Part shown: piece by piece, positions 1 through 7,595 of the stretch | Layout: every line of letters starts with the position of its first letter | How positions within the stretch are numbered: the stretch's first letter is position 1 | Assembly: GCA_963709645.1 (NCBI GenBank) | Contig: CAVPXP010000031.1 | Span: 7,317 to 71,316 of the forward strand | Source of the DNA: DYRB01 sp963709645 | GTDB taxonomy: Bacteria > Pseudomonadota > Gammaproteobacteria > Chromatiales > Chromatiaceae | DNA: 64,000 nt | Reading direction: 5' to 3' | The notes under the pieces: generated by a model | The model's input: only the letters and a program-made list of their open reading frames with translations | Told to the model about the DNA's origin: nothing | Database searches by the model: none | Made by a program: the position numbers and the translations under genes

Positions 1-210
1 GCTGCGGCTGGCGATGTCGGGGTGCTCATGAAGCAGGTTCATCGCCTGAACCTCGATGAGGTCGTCCGCCAATACTGTGCCACTGGGGCGACGGTCGTGG
101 ACCACTGCAGCACCAGTGGCGACGCCCGCGACGACAACCGCCGCACATCCGTGCAGCAGGACGGGTACACAGAGTCCAGCGAACAGGACCAGGGCCGTGC
201 GGTTCAGCAT
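1..210 (-). CDS. dolP: BON-domain outer-membrane lipoprotein DolP/YraP (partial, runs off left edge)
   Basis: Only the first 70 codons are present. The ATG at 210 opens a lipoprotein signal peptide whose hydrophobic stretch ends in a lipobox LLHGC with acceptor Cys22. A short Ala/Val/Gly-rich segment follows, then DRRPSGTVLADDLIEV, which resembles the DRRTxG...D start of DolP/YraP before its first BON domain. DolP is an outer-membrane lipoprotein that helps keep the envelope intact during division. It lies 31 bases downstream of yraN on the same strand, as in the enterobacterial lpoA-yraN-diaA-dolP order, but no diaA intervenes. The assignment rests on the N-terminus and context; the BON domains lie outside the window. 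Confidence 0.75.
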   Translation of the reverse strand, partial: MLNRTALVLFAGLCVPVLLHGCAAVVVAGVATGAAVVHDRRPSGTVLADDLIEVQAMNLLHEHPDIASRS

Positions 211-241
211 GCGCCTGGCAACAATGGGAAAGCCGCGGGCC

Positions 242-607
242 TCATTCGACAATGAAGGCACTGCGTATCCAGTCGATGCGGTTGTCGGCCCCGATGGCCA
301 CGACATCGAATCGGCAGGACAGTGAGCTCGGGTGACCTTGCAGGTAATGCCCCGCGGCAGCGGCCAGGCGCCGTTGCTTGTGGGCGTCCACGCTCTCCGC
401 CGCGGTGCCGTAGCGCTCGGAACGGCGGTAACGCACCTCCACGAAGACCAGGGTGTCCGCATCGCGCATCACGAGATCGATCTCCCCGTGCCGGCAGCGG
501 TGGTTTCGTGTCAACAGGCGCAGACCCTGGCCCTCCAGATAACGGCAGGCAGTCTGTTCCTTCTCGCCGCCGATGGCGGCCCCAGTAACGCGGCCAGAAC
601 CCGCCAC
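242..607 (-). CDS. yraN: YraN/UPF0102 family nuclease-like protein
   Basis: A 121-residue protein of the UPF0102 family, a small restriction-endonuclease-like fold of unknown cellular role. The family core is visible: GEKEQTACRYLEGQGLRLL followed by NHRCRHGEIDLVMRD, then TLVFVEVRYRR, matching the GEIDLI...FVEVK catalytic-like motif (Glu, Asp, Glu-x-Lys; here the last Lys is Arg). The C-terminal CRFDVVAIG segment is also typical. It starts 12 bases after the lpoA stop and is followed by dolP, so the three are probably one transcript. The function of the family is not established. Confidence 0.9.
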   Translation of the reverse strand: MAGSGRVTGAAIGGEKEQTACRYLEGQGLRLLTRNHRCRHGEIDLVMRDADTLVFVEVRYRRSERYGTAAESVDAHKQRRLAAAAGHYLQGHPSSLSCRFDVVAIGADNRIDWIRSAFIVE

Positions 608-619
608 CGAGGCGCCCGG

Positions 620-2509
620 TTACTTGGATCCGCCCGAAGGCGCTGCCAGGACGACGCCGGTGGCGGTGTACTGCCCCAGGACCAGCTGCCGTTGAACGCG
701 ACCCGCCGCATCGACGCGCAGAGCTCCGGTCTGCCCGGGATAGAAGGATCCCGGGCGCCTGGCCAGATCCGCCACCCGCGGCGCGACCCTGTAGGCGTCG
801 ATCCCCATCGCGTAGAGCCTCTGGTCGCTGCCGCCGATTCTCGGCAGGGTGCGCCTCAGCGCACGGCGCGACAGGGGGCCGTCGTCGTCTGTCAGCATCC
901 ACGGGATGTCCACGAAGTAGAGCCCAGCCAGGACTTGGTCCAACCCGGGGTCGAAGTCGCCCGGATAGACGAGCGAGGTGGCATAGGTTGAAGGCCCGCC
1001 GGCCGTCCGAATCTTTGGCCAGATCGCCCGGGCGGACGCCTGCGTGGCCACGAGGAAGACGAAGGCAGCACCCTGGTCGGCTCCAGCCTGGCCGCGGGCC
1101 CCAAGGAGCCCCTCCACCGCTGCGTCCGGTGCCGTCGCGCCCTCGGCATAGGTCTTCTGCCCGGCGATCCGCCCGCCCAGAACCGCCCATTGGGAACGAA
1201 AGGCCTGTACCAACCGGTCGGCCCAGGGCGTATTGGGGTACAGCAGCAGGGCCGAGCGGCGCCCATCGGCCCAGGCCGCATGGGCCGCGGATGCCCCTTC
1301 GTCCTCGGGCGAAAGGGCGTACTGGTAGAGGTTCGCCGGAGCCTTGCCCTCTCTCGTCGCCCGGTTGAGGGCCAGAGTCGGCACGGGCAGGCGCTGGCCG
1401 GCGGCGAGGGCGTCCACCGCACCCTTCTGCAAGGGCCCGATCACGTACTTGGCACCCCCAGCGGCCGCTGCATCGACCAGCGCGCTGGTCCGATCCACCT
1501 GCCTGGCATCGACGAAAGTGACCTGGGGACGCTTGGCGGGGTCGTCAGCGCGCTGGGCCGCCAGAATACCCTCCCGAATGGCCCCGACGGCCGCTCCAAA
1601 GGCACCGGCGGAAAAACCGCCGGAGCTAGGCAATAGGACGGCGACCCTGTCCCCTGTCCCGTAGGCCCCCGCCAAGGCGCCGAAATAGGCCCGCGGGAGG
1701 CCTGGCAGGGCAGGGTGCGATCCCTGGTCACGCCGCCACGCCGCGTAACGCTGTTCCAGGGTGCTATCGGCGGCACCGGCAGAGCCCAACAGCAAGGCCA
1801 ATTGCGCCCAGCCGCGCAGGTCCCCCGAGCCGCTGGCCGCCAGGCGCTGCAGGTCCGCCGGGCTCAGTGCGCCGAGGGCGTAGAGCAGGGAGACCTGATT
1901 GGCCATGCGCTGCTTCGGATCCTGGAGCAGCCCGTCCATCTCATCCAATGCCTTTGCAGCCTCCACAGGCTGCCCGGCGACACGGTAGGCGGCGGCCAGT
2001 GTGCCGAGGCGGCGGATGCGCAACTCGGCGGTCAGGGTGAAGGTCTGAACCCGGTCGAGCCGCGCGATGGCCTGCTGGGCATGTCCCAGCTGTAGGGACG
2101 CGTCCGCTCCGAGCAGCAGAACGATCTGCCGTTGCCCCTGGGTCAGGTCCGTGGAGGATGTCGCGTCCAAAACCTGGGCGGCCTCAGCGGCCTGACCGGC
2201 CGCCAGCAGGGACCTGGCCGCCTCAATGCGCAACTGCTCGCGCGTCGGTGGCTTGGCCTTGCCGGACAGATCCAGGTAATACTTGGCCGCTCCGGCGGCG
2301 TCGCCCTTCGCATCCAGGGCGCGAGCCTCGTTCAATTGAGCCGCAGGCACCGGGGCGAGCAGCGCTTGGCCCTCCTGGGCCGGATTGCCGGCGCAGCCCG
2401 CCAGGGTCAGCGCCAGGCCCAGAGCAATCAGCCGTACAGGCGCTTGCGCGAGGGTCCTCAGGGCCGCGGGCCAATCGATGGAACGCCATCCAACAAATTG
2501 TTTATACAC
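620..2509 (-). CDS. lpoA: Penicillin-binding protein activator LpoA (lipoprotein)
   Basis: Outer-membrane lipoprotein that in E. coli reaches through the periplasm to activate PBP1A. A TPR-like N-terminal half (helical Ala-rich repeats) is followed by a C-terminal half with the periplasmic-binding-protein fold of LppC/LpoA (AVLLPSSGGFSAGAFGAAVG near the join). The lipobox is LTLAGC. About 629 residues from the chosen start against 678 in E. coli. The start is uncertain: GTG at 2509 gives an unusually long, weakly charged leader. If one C in the run at 2461-2463 is extra, an ATG at 2489 would give MAFHRLARGLRTLAQAPV..., a far better lipoprotein signal. It is divergent from rsmI with a very short shared upstream region, the usual arrangement in gammaproteobacteria. 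Confidence 0.88.
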   Translation of the reverse strand: MYKQFVGWRSIDWPAALRTLAQAPVRLIALGLALTLAGCAGNPAQEGQALLAPVPAAQLNEARALDAKGDAAGAAKYYLDLSGKAKPPTREQLRIEAARSLLAAGQAAEAAQVLDATSSTDLTQGQRQIVLLLGADASLQLGHAQQAIARLDRVQTFTLTAELRIRRLGTLAAAYRVAGQPVEAAKALDEMDGLLQDPKQRMANQVSLLYALGALSPADLQRLAASGSGDLRGWAQLALLLGSAGAADSTLEQRYAAWRRDQGSHPALPGLPRAYFGALAGAYGTGDRVAVLLPSSGGFSAGAFGAAVGAIREGILAAQRADDPAKRPQVTFVDARQVDRTSALVDAAAAGGAKYVIGPLQKGAVDALAAGQRLPVPTLALNRATREGKAPANLYQYALSPEDEGASAAHAAWADGRRSALLLYPNTPWADRLVQAFRSQWAVLGGRIAGQKTYAEGATAPDAAVEGLLGARGQAGADQGAAFVFLVATQASARAIWPKIRTAGGPSTYATSLVYPGDFDPGLDQVLAGLYFVDIPWMLTDDDGPLSRRALRRTLPRIGGSDQRLYAMGIDAYRVAPRVADLARRPGSFYPGQTGALRVDAAGRVQRQLVLGQYTATGVVLAAPSGGSK

Positions 2510-2531
2510 TATTTTTCCAGCGAAGAGCAGA

Positions 2532-3425
2532 ATGATGGGCGAGTCTATTGGAGGGCGGAAAGTGATTGGCGAGGCAGGCGTACTATACGTGGTGGCCACT
2601 CCCATCGGCAATCTGGGTGACATCACCGAAAGGGCCCTCGCGGTGTTGCGCAGGGTCGCCGTCATCGCCGCGGAGGACACCCGCAACGCGCGACGCCTGC
2701 TGACGCACTTTGGCATCCAGGCGGAGCTGCGTTCCTACCACGAGCACAACGAGGCGGACAGTACCCAGGGCCTGCTCGGGGTCTTGGAGCGCGGCCGCGA
2801 TGTTGCCCTGATTTCCGATGCCGGGACACCGCTCATCAGCGACCCTGGCTTCATCCTGGTGCGCGCCGCACGGGTCCGCGGTCTACAGGTGGTGCCCGTA
2901 CCCGGGGCCAATGCCGCCATTTGCGCCCTGTCCGCCGCCGGGCTGCCCAGCGACCGATTTCTCTTCCTTGGCTTCCCGCCCCGTACCTCCGCCAAGTGCC
3001 GAGACTGGCTTGCCGGGGTCGCGGCCGAGCCCGGTACGCTCCTGTTCTACGAGAGCGGCAAACGCGCGGCACGCACCCTCGGAGACCTCGCCGCCGTGCT
3101 CGGCGGTACGCGCCGGGCCGTGGTTGCCCGCGAGCTGACCAAGCTCTTCGAGACATTCCTGTGCGGCACGTTGGAGGAGCTGGCCGAACGAGTCGCAACG
3201 GACGAGGAGCAGCGCCTGGGCGAGCTCGTCGTATTGGTGGAGGGGGCGGATCAAGCAGTGGACGCGGCCCGGACCCGAGAGGAAGAACGGGTCCTGGGCA
3301 TCCTGGCCGCCGAGTTGCCCCTGAAGCAGGCTGCCGGGCTGGCCGCGCGTCTCACAGGGGGCAGCAAGAACCGGCTCTACCAAATCGGGCTGGACCGGGC
3401 CGGCGGCGCCCGCACAGATGCTTAG
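2532..3425 (+). CDS. rsmI: 16S rRNA (cytidine-2'-O)-methyltransferase RsmI
   Basis: SAM-dependent tetrapyrrole-methylase-fold enzyme that 2'-O-methylates C1402 of 16S rRNA. Family signatures are clear: LYVVATPIGNLGDITERAL at the start, AEDTRNARRLL, ALISDAGTPLISDPGF, VVPVPGANA and FLFLGFPPR. It is 297 residues from ATG 2532 (a second ATG follows at 2535), close to the 286 of E. coli. An upstream in-frame extension would run into the lpoA signal-peptide region and is rejected. It is divergent from lpoA and followed by the RNase P RNA gene, both common gammaproteobacterial neighbours. Confidence 0.96.
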   Translation: MMGESIGGRKVIGEAGVLYVVATPIGNLGDITERALAVLRRVAVIAAEDTRNARRLLTHFGIQAELRSYHEHNEADSTQGLLGVLERGRDVALISDAGTPLISDPGFILVRAARVRGLQVVPVPGANAAICALSAAGLPSDRFLFLGFPPRTSAKCRDWLAGVAAEPGTLLFYESGKRAARTLGDLAAVLGGTRRAVVARELTKLFETFLCGTLEELAERVATDEEQRLGELVVLVEGADQAVDAARTREEERVLGILAAELPLKQAAGLAARLTGGSKNRLYQIGLDRAGGARTDA

Positions 3426-3492
3426 GCTGACGGGGCAACCATGGCACCAACGGCACACTTGGCTCCCGCGCCCCAGGGGAATAGACTGCCCC

Positions 3493-3872
3493 GGGGAGTC
3501 GGCCAGGCAGCCGCCGCCAGGGGTGCAAACCCTCGGGGGAGGAAAGTCCGGGCTCCACAGGGCAGGGTGCCAGGTAACCCCTGGGGGGCGCGAGCCCACG
3601 GAAAGTGCCACAGAAAATACACCGCCAACCCTCGCCTCCGGGCGGGGCGGTAAGGGTGAAATGGTGCGGTAAGAGCGCACCGCATTGGTGGTAACACCGA
3701 TGGCAGGGCAAACCCCACTCCGGAGCAAGACCAAATAGGGGGGCAAGCGGTCTTTGGAACCGCACCGCGCGGCCCGCGCGGGTCCCCGGGTAGGTCGCTT
3801 GAGGCGTACGGCGACGTGCGCCCTAGATGAATGGCTGCCCGCGACAGAACCCGGCTTATCGGCCGACTCCCC
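3493..3872 (+). ncRNA. rnpB: RNase P RNA (bacterial class A)
   Basis: Catalytic RNA of ribonuclease P, which removes tRNA 5' leaders. The conserved elements appear in order: GAGGAAAGTCCGGGCTCC near 3538, ACAGGGCAGGGTGCCAGG, GAAAGTGCCACAGAAAATAC near 3600, the GGTAAGGGTGAAATGGTGCG segment near 3649, the GGTAACACCGATGGCAGGGC segment near 3691, AGGTCGCTTGAGGC near 3792, CCTAGATGAATGGCTGCCC and GACAGAACCCGGCTTATC near 3843. The ends are set by the P1 helix, GGGGAGTCGGCC (3493-3504) pairing with GGCCGACTCCCC (3861-3872). At about 380 nt it has the usual size. It lies between rsmI and the dcw operon. Confidence 0.97.
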
Positions 3873-3965
3873 CCTCTACCCGCTCCCGCGGCAACGCGTG
3901 CTCAGGGTTGCTTAGCAGCCCATTCTTAGACCCCTCAAAGCTAAACAGAAAATCAAATTCATGCG

Positions 3966-3986
3966 CCACGGAATTGAATTCCGTGG
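3966..3986. other. Perfect 21-bp palindrome upstream of the dcw promoter
   Basis: CCACGGAATT, one G, then AATTCCGTGG: ten-base arms with a single central base. It lies in the AT-richer 284-base gap between rnpB and mraZ, about 80 bases upstream of the dcw -35 box. It has no following T-run, so it is a poor intrinsic terminator; an operator or a remnant of a repeat is equally possible. A weaker hairpin, GGGTTGC/GCAGCCC at 3905-3921, lies between it and rnpB. Confidence 0.5.
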
Positions 3987-4066
3987 AGATTCTATCATTG
4001 TCTCTTAATTAACACATTGTCTGAGTTAAGTCACTGACGAGCAAGAAAATTACCTGAGCAGCCTGC

Positions 4067-4095
4067 TTGACGGTGGGGGTGTTGTTGCCTAATAT
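4067..4095 (+). promoter_or_regulatory. Sigma-70 promoter of the dcw operon (Pmra)
   Basis: TTGACG (4067-4072) and TAATAT (4090-4095) are separated by 17 bases, a near-consensus housekeeping promoter. The predicted start is near 4102, about 55 bases before the mraZ start. It is the only strong promoter seen before the tightly packed mraZ-ftsZ genes. Confidence 0.8.
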
Positions 4096-4105
4096 GACCT
4101 GCGAG

Positions 4106-4130
4106 GTGGGAAGCAGTGGGGAATTGGGGG
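4106..4130 (+). promoter_or_regulatory. MraZ operator: 10-bp-spaced GTGGG direct repeats
   Basis: GTGGG at 4106-4110 and 4116-4120 and a third G-rich repeat (TTGGGGG, 4124-4130) follow one another at about 10-bp spacing just downstream of the predicted start site. MraZ is known to bind TGGGN direct repeats on one face of the helix upstream of its own operon, so this is the expected autoregulatory site. Confidence 0.75.
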
Positions 4131-4157
4131 GAGTTTTGGACCTGAGGGGGGGCGGAC

Positions 4158-4613
4158 TTGTTTCAGGGCATGGCGGTTGTCAGTCTCGACGCCAAGGGGC
4201 GCCTGCCGGTACCTGCAAGGTATCGCAAGGAACTCGCTGATTCCTATGCCTCCCGCCTGGTCCTCACGATCGACCGCGACAAGTGCCTCCTCCTCTATCC
4301 AGAGGCCGAGTGGGACAAGATCCGGGCGAAGCTGACCACGTTACCCACCCTTAACCGCAAGGTCCGCGAGCTGCAGCGGCTGCTGATCGGTAACGCCACC
4401 GATTCGGAGATGGACGGCCAGGGCCGCATCCTGGTCCCGCCCAAACTTCAGACGATTGCCGGTCTCGACAAGCGCGTTGCCGTGGTCGGCATGGGCAATA
4501 AGTTTGAGCTTTGGGACGAGGAGACGTGGGACCGCAACATCGCCGCCTCCCTGGAAGACTCAGACCTGCAGGACCTGCGGGACGAGGTCGGGATCAGCGA
4601 CCTGGTCTTGTGA
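4158..4613 (+). CDS. mraZ: Transcriptional regulator MraZ
   Basis: A 151-residue DNA-binding protein with two AbrB/SpoVT-like repeats that controls the dcw operon. Both family motifs are present: VSLDAKGRLPVPARYR in the first repeat and MDGQGRILVPPKL in the second, followed by NKFELWDEETWD. The start is TTG: it gives MFQGMAVVSLDAKGR, which lines up directly with MFRGATLVNLDSKGR of E. coli, while the next ATG would cut off the first strand. It is the first gene of the operon and sits under a promoter carrying its own binding repeats. Confidence 0.97.
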   Translation: MFQGMAVVSLDAKGRLPVPARYRKELADSYASRLVLTIDRDKCLLLYPEAEWDKIRAKLTTLPTLNRKVRELQRLLIGNATDSEMDGQGRILVPPKLQTIAGLDKRVAVVGMGNKFELWDEETWDRNIAASLEDSDLQDLRDEVGISDLVL

Positions 4614-4618
4614 CCGCG

Positions 4619-5563
4619 ATGACGGCCCCGACCACCCATGGACACCACCAACCGGTCCTTTTGGAGGAATCTGTGACGGCCCTGGCGCTCCGCCCGGACG
4701 GCGTCTATCTCGACTGCACCTTCGGCCGCGGCGGGCACAGCCGCGCCATCCTCGCGCGCCTCGGTGCCACTGGACGCCTGGTGGGGCTGGACCGGGATCC
4801 CCAAGCGGTGGCGGTAGGCCAGTCCCTGGCAGACCAGGACCCGCGTTTCACCATGGTCCGAGTAGGCTTCTCCCAGGCCGCGGCGATCGCCGGTGCCCAG
4901 GGGCTCGCCGGTCGAGTCGACGGACTGCTGCTGGACCTGGGCGTCTCCTCACCGCAGATCGACGACCCCAGCCGGGGCTTCAGCTTCTCGGCGGATGGCC
5001 CGTTGGACATGCGAATGGACCCCGACGCAGGCGAATCCGCGGCCCAATGGCTGGGGCACGCCTCCGAGAGGGAGATCGCCAAGGTCCTGCACGACCTGGG
5101 CGAGGAGCGATTCGCCAGCCGGATCGCCCGGGCCATTCACAAGGCGCGCCTGGACGCGCCGATCCTGTCCACCCGCGCCCTGGCCGCCCTGTGCGAGGCG
5201 GCGGTCCCGACCCGCGAGCCGGGCAAGCACCCGGCTACCCGGACCTTTCAAGCGATCCGCATCTACCTCAACCACGAACTCGACGAATTGGCAGCCTGCC
5301 TGGCCCAGGCGTGCGACCTGCTCGCGGCGGGCGGCCGGCTGGCGGTCATCAGTTTCCACTCCCTGGAAGACCGCATCGTCAAGCGATTCATCCGCGACCA
5401 GGCCCGCGGGGAACAGTTTCCACGCGGCGTCCCGGTTACCGCAGACCGCTCCAGTCCGAAACTGCGCCCGATCGGCAAGGCAATCCACGCCGCGCCCTTG
5501 GAGGTGGCCGCAAATCCCCGCGCCCGCAGTGCCGTACTGCGCGTGGCGGAGCGGCTGCCATGA
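4619..5563 (+). CDS. rsmH: 16S rRNA m4C1402 methyltransferase RsmH (MraW)
   Basis: N4-methylates C1402 of 16S rRNA; the same base is 2'-O-methylated by RsmI, encoded 1.2 kb upstream. Signatures: HQPVLLEESV at the N-terminus, the SAM-binding YLDCTFGRGGHSRAIL, DGLLLDLGVSSPQID, GFSFSADGPLDMRM and the C-terminal VISFHSLEDRIVKRFI. It is 314 residues from ATG 4619, matching the family. A GTG at 4610 overlapping the mraZ stop is an alternative start. The stop overlaps the ftsL start as ATGA. Confidence 0.97.
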   Translation: MTAPTTHGHHQPVLLEESVTALALRPDGVYLDCTFGRGGHSRAILARLGATGRLVGLDRDPQAVAVGQSLADQDPRFTMVRVGFSQAAAIAGAQGLAGRVDGLLLDLGVSSPQIDDPSRGFSFSADGPLDMRMDPDAGESAAQWLGHASEREIAKVLHDLGEERFASRIARAIHKARLDAPILSTRALAALCEAAVPTREPGKHPATRTFQAIRIYLNHELDELAACLAQACDLLAAGGRLAVISFHSLEDRIVKRFIRDQARGEQFPRGVPVTADRSSPKLRPIGKAIHAAPLEVAANPRARSAVLRVAERLP

Positions 5564-5841
5564 ATCGCGCAGGCGTCTGGGTCGCCGGAGTGCTGATCAT
5601 CGCAGTCATGGCCTCGGCCGTCGCGGTGGTCTACGTCAAGTACCAGACCCGCCTCCTGTTCGTCGACCTGCAGGCCATGCGCGTCCAGCGCGAGGCGCTG
5701 GACGTGGAGTGGGACAACCTGCGCCTGGAGGAGGCGGCCCTGAGCAACACCGTCCGGGTCGAGCGACGCGCCCGGCACCACCTCGACATGCACCTGCCGG
5801 AGCGCCGCGAGATGCGCATCATCGAGGGTGGTACGCCATGA
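5560..5841 (+). CDS. ftsL: Cell division protein FtsL
   Basis: A 93-residue bitopic membrane protein of the FtsQLB divisome subcomplex. A short cytoplasmic start is followed by one hydrophobic segment (WVAGVLIIAVMASAVAVVYV) and a periplasmic leucine-zipper-like coiled coil (LLFVDLQAMRVQREALDVEWDNL). Length, topology and position between rsmH and ftsI identify it; sequence conservation in the family is low. ATGA overlaps join it to both neighbours, implying translational coupling. Confidence 0.92.
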   Translation: MNRAGVWVAGVLIIAVMASAVAVVYVKYQTRLLFVDLQAMRVQREALDVEWDNLRLEEAALSNTVRVERRARHHLDMHLPERREMRIIEGGTP

Positions 5842-7595
5842 ACCGCAGCAGGTCCCGATTGCAGCGCGCGGAGCAACGTGCCCCGATGCAGCCAAATTTC
5901 CATCTGCGGCGGCGCACGCTGCTCGCCGGGCTTGGGCTCGCCGTCCTGGTGCTCACGGGGGCCGTGTTCTACCGCCAAGTCCTGGAGACCGACTACCTGA
6001 CTGCCGAGGGCGAGCGCCGCTTCGTGCGCGAGCGCGAGATTCCGGCCCGCCGCGGCATGATCCTGGACCGCAATGGCGAGCCCCTGGCGGTCAGCACCCC
6101 CATGAAGACGGTTTGGGCCGACGCGCGCCTATTGAGCCAGCATCCCGAGGCCGTAGCACCACTCGCCAAGCTGCTCGGGCTCGACGCCAAGCAGCTGGCA
6201 CAGAAGATCGAGACCAACAAGAAGAAGGGGTACATCTACCTGAAGCGGCGCGTTGAGCCGAGCATTGCCCGCGAGGTCCAGGCGCTCGCAGAGCAGACCA
6301 AGGAACTTGGCGTGGCCCTCGACACCGAGTACCGGCGGTACTACCCGGGCGGCGAGGTCTTTGGCCACATCATCGGGTTCACGGACATCGAGGATCGAGG
6401 CCAGGAGGGGCTGGAACGCGCCTTCGAGGAGTCCTTGGCCGCGAGGCCGGGCATGCGGCGGGTCCTTCAGGATGGGCAAGGCAAGGTGGTTGAGGAGATC
6501 GAGCAGATCCAGGCGCCGAGCAACGGCCATGACCTGACCCTCAGCCTGGACCAAGGACTGCAGTTCATCGCCTACCGCGAGCTGATGCGGGCAGTGCATG
6601 ACCACAAGGCGGCCGCCGGGACCGCGGTGGTACTGGACGTGGTGACGGGCGAGGTCCTGGCCATGGTCAATCAGCCCGCCTTCAACCCCAACGACCTGCA
6701 CGGCGGCAAAGGCGACAACCGCCGTAACCGCGCCCTGACCGACGTCATGGAGCCTGGCTCCACGGCCAAACCGCTGGTGGTCGCGGCCGCGCTCGACCTG
6801 GGCAAGGTCACCCCCAACACCGCCTTCAACACAACAGGGGGAAGGCTCTCCATCGGCGGCAAGACCGTCAAAGACGTGCACGCCTACGGGACCCTCACCA
6901 CCACGGGGATCATCACCAAGTCCAGCAACGTGGGCGTGGTCAAGATCGCCATGCTGATGGAACGCGAGTCCCTTTGGAACCTCTACGACCGCCTCGGCTT
7001 CGGCAAGCCCACCGGGGTCCAGTTTCCCGGCGAGAGCGGCGGACGCCTGCGTAACTACAAGCGCTGGTCTACCTTCGAGCACGCCACTCAGGCCTTCGGA
7101 TACGGCTTCAATGTGACCGCACTGCAACTGGCCCAGGCCTATGCAGCGATCGCGGCCGACGGGATCAAGCGCCAGGTCTCCCTGCTCAAGCCCGAGGAGC
7201 CTGCGCCGGAAGAGCGCGTCCTCAAGGCCACCACGGCCCGCCAGGTCAGGGCCATGATGGAGACCGTCGTCTCCGACAAGGGCACTGCCAGGCTCGCGGC
7301 CATCGATGGCTACCGCGTGGCGGGCAAGACGGGTACGGCGAAGAAGTCCTCAGGCCGCCGCGGCTATACCTCCGGTCGGTACCAGTCCGTGTTTGCTGGC
7401 ATGGTGCCGGCGACCAACCCCCGCCTGGTCATGGTGGTCATGATCGACGAGCCCCGCGGCAAGGCCTATTACGGAGGCTTGGTCGCGGCACCGGTCTTCT
7501 CCAAGGTCATGACGGAGGCCCTGCGCATCTTCAACGTCCCCCCGGATGACCCGCCCCCCACCCTCAAACTGGCCGGGCTGGAGGGTGCCAAATGA
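5838..7595 (+). CDS. ftsI: Peptidoglycan transpeptidase FtsI (PBP3)
   Basis: The septal class B penicillin-binding protein that cross-links new peptidoglycan with FtsW. A 585-residue protein with one N-terminal membrane anchor (about residues 27-46), a pedestal domain (RRGMILDRNGEPLAVS) and a transpeptidase domain with all three catalytic motifs: S308-T-A-K311, S362-S-N364 and KTGT 497-500. The nucleophile is Ser308. It is joined by ATGA overlaps to ftsL upstream and murE downstream. Confidence 0.97.
   Translation: MNRSRSRLQRAEQRAPMQPNFHLRRRTLLAGLGLAVLVLTGAVFYRQVLETDYLTAEGERRFVREREIPARRGMILDRNGEPLAVSTPMKTVWADARLLSQHPEAVAPLAKLLGLDAKQLAQKIETNKKKGYIYLKRRVEPSIAREVQALAEQTKELGVALDTEYRRYYPGGEVFGHIIGFTDIEDRGQEGLERAFEESLAARPGMRRVLQDGQGKVVEEIEQIQAPSNGHDLTLSLDQGLQFIAYRELMRAVHDHKAAAGTAVVLDVVTGEVLAMVNQPAFNPNDLHGGKGDNRRNRALTDVMEPGSTAKPLVVAAALDLGKVTPNTAFNTTGGRLSIGGKTVKDVHAYGTLTTTGIITKSSNVGVVKIAMLMERESLWNLYDRLGFGKPTGVQFPGESGGRLRNYKRWSTFEHATQAFGYGFNVTALQLAQAYAAIAADGIKRQVSLLKPEEPAPEERVLKATTARQVRAMMETVVSDKGTARLAAIDGYRVAGKTGTAKKSSGRRGYTSGRYQSVFAGMVPATNPRLVMVVMIDEPRGKAYYGGLVAAPVFSKVMTEALRIFNVPPDDPPPTLKLAGLEGAK

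Noticed and set aside
3966..3986. Intrinsic terminator for rnpB
   Set aside because: The stem has a one-base centre and is not followed by a T-run.
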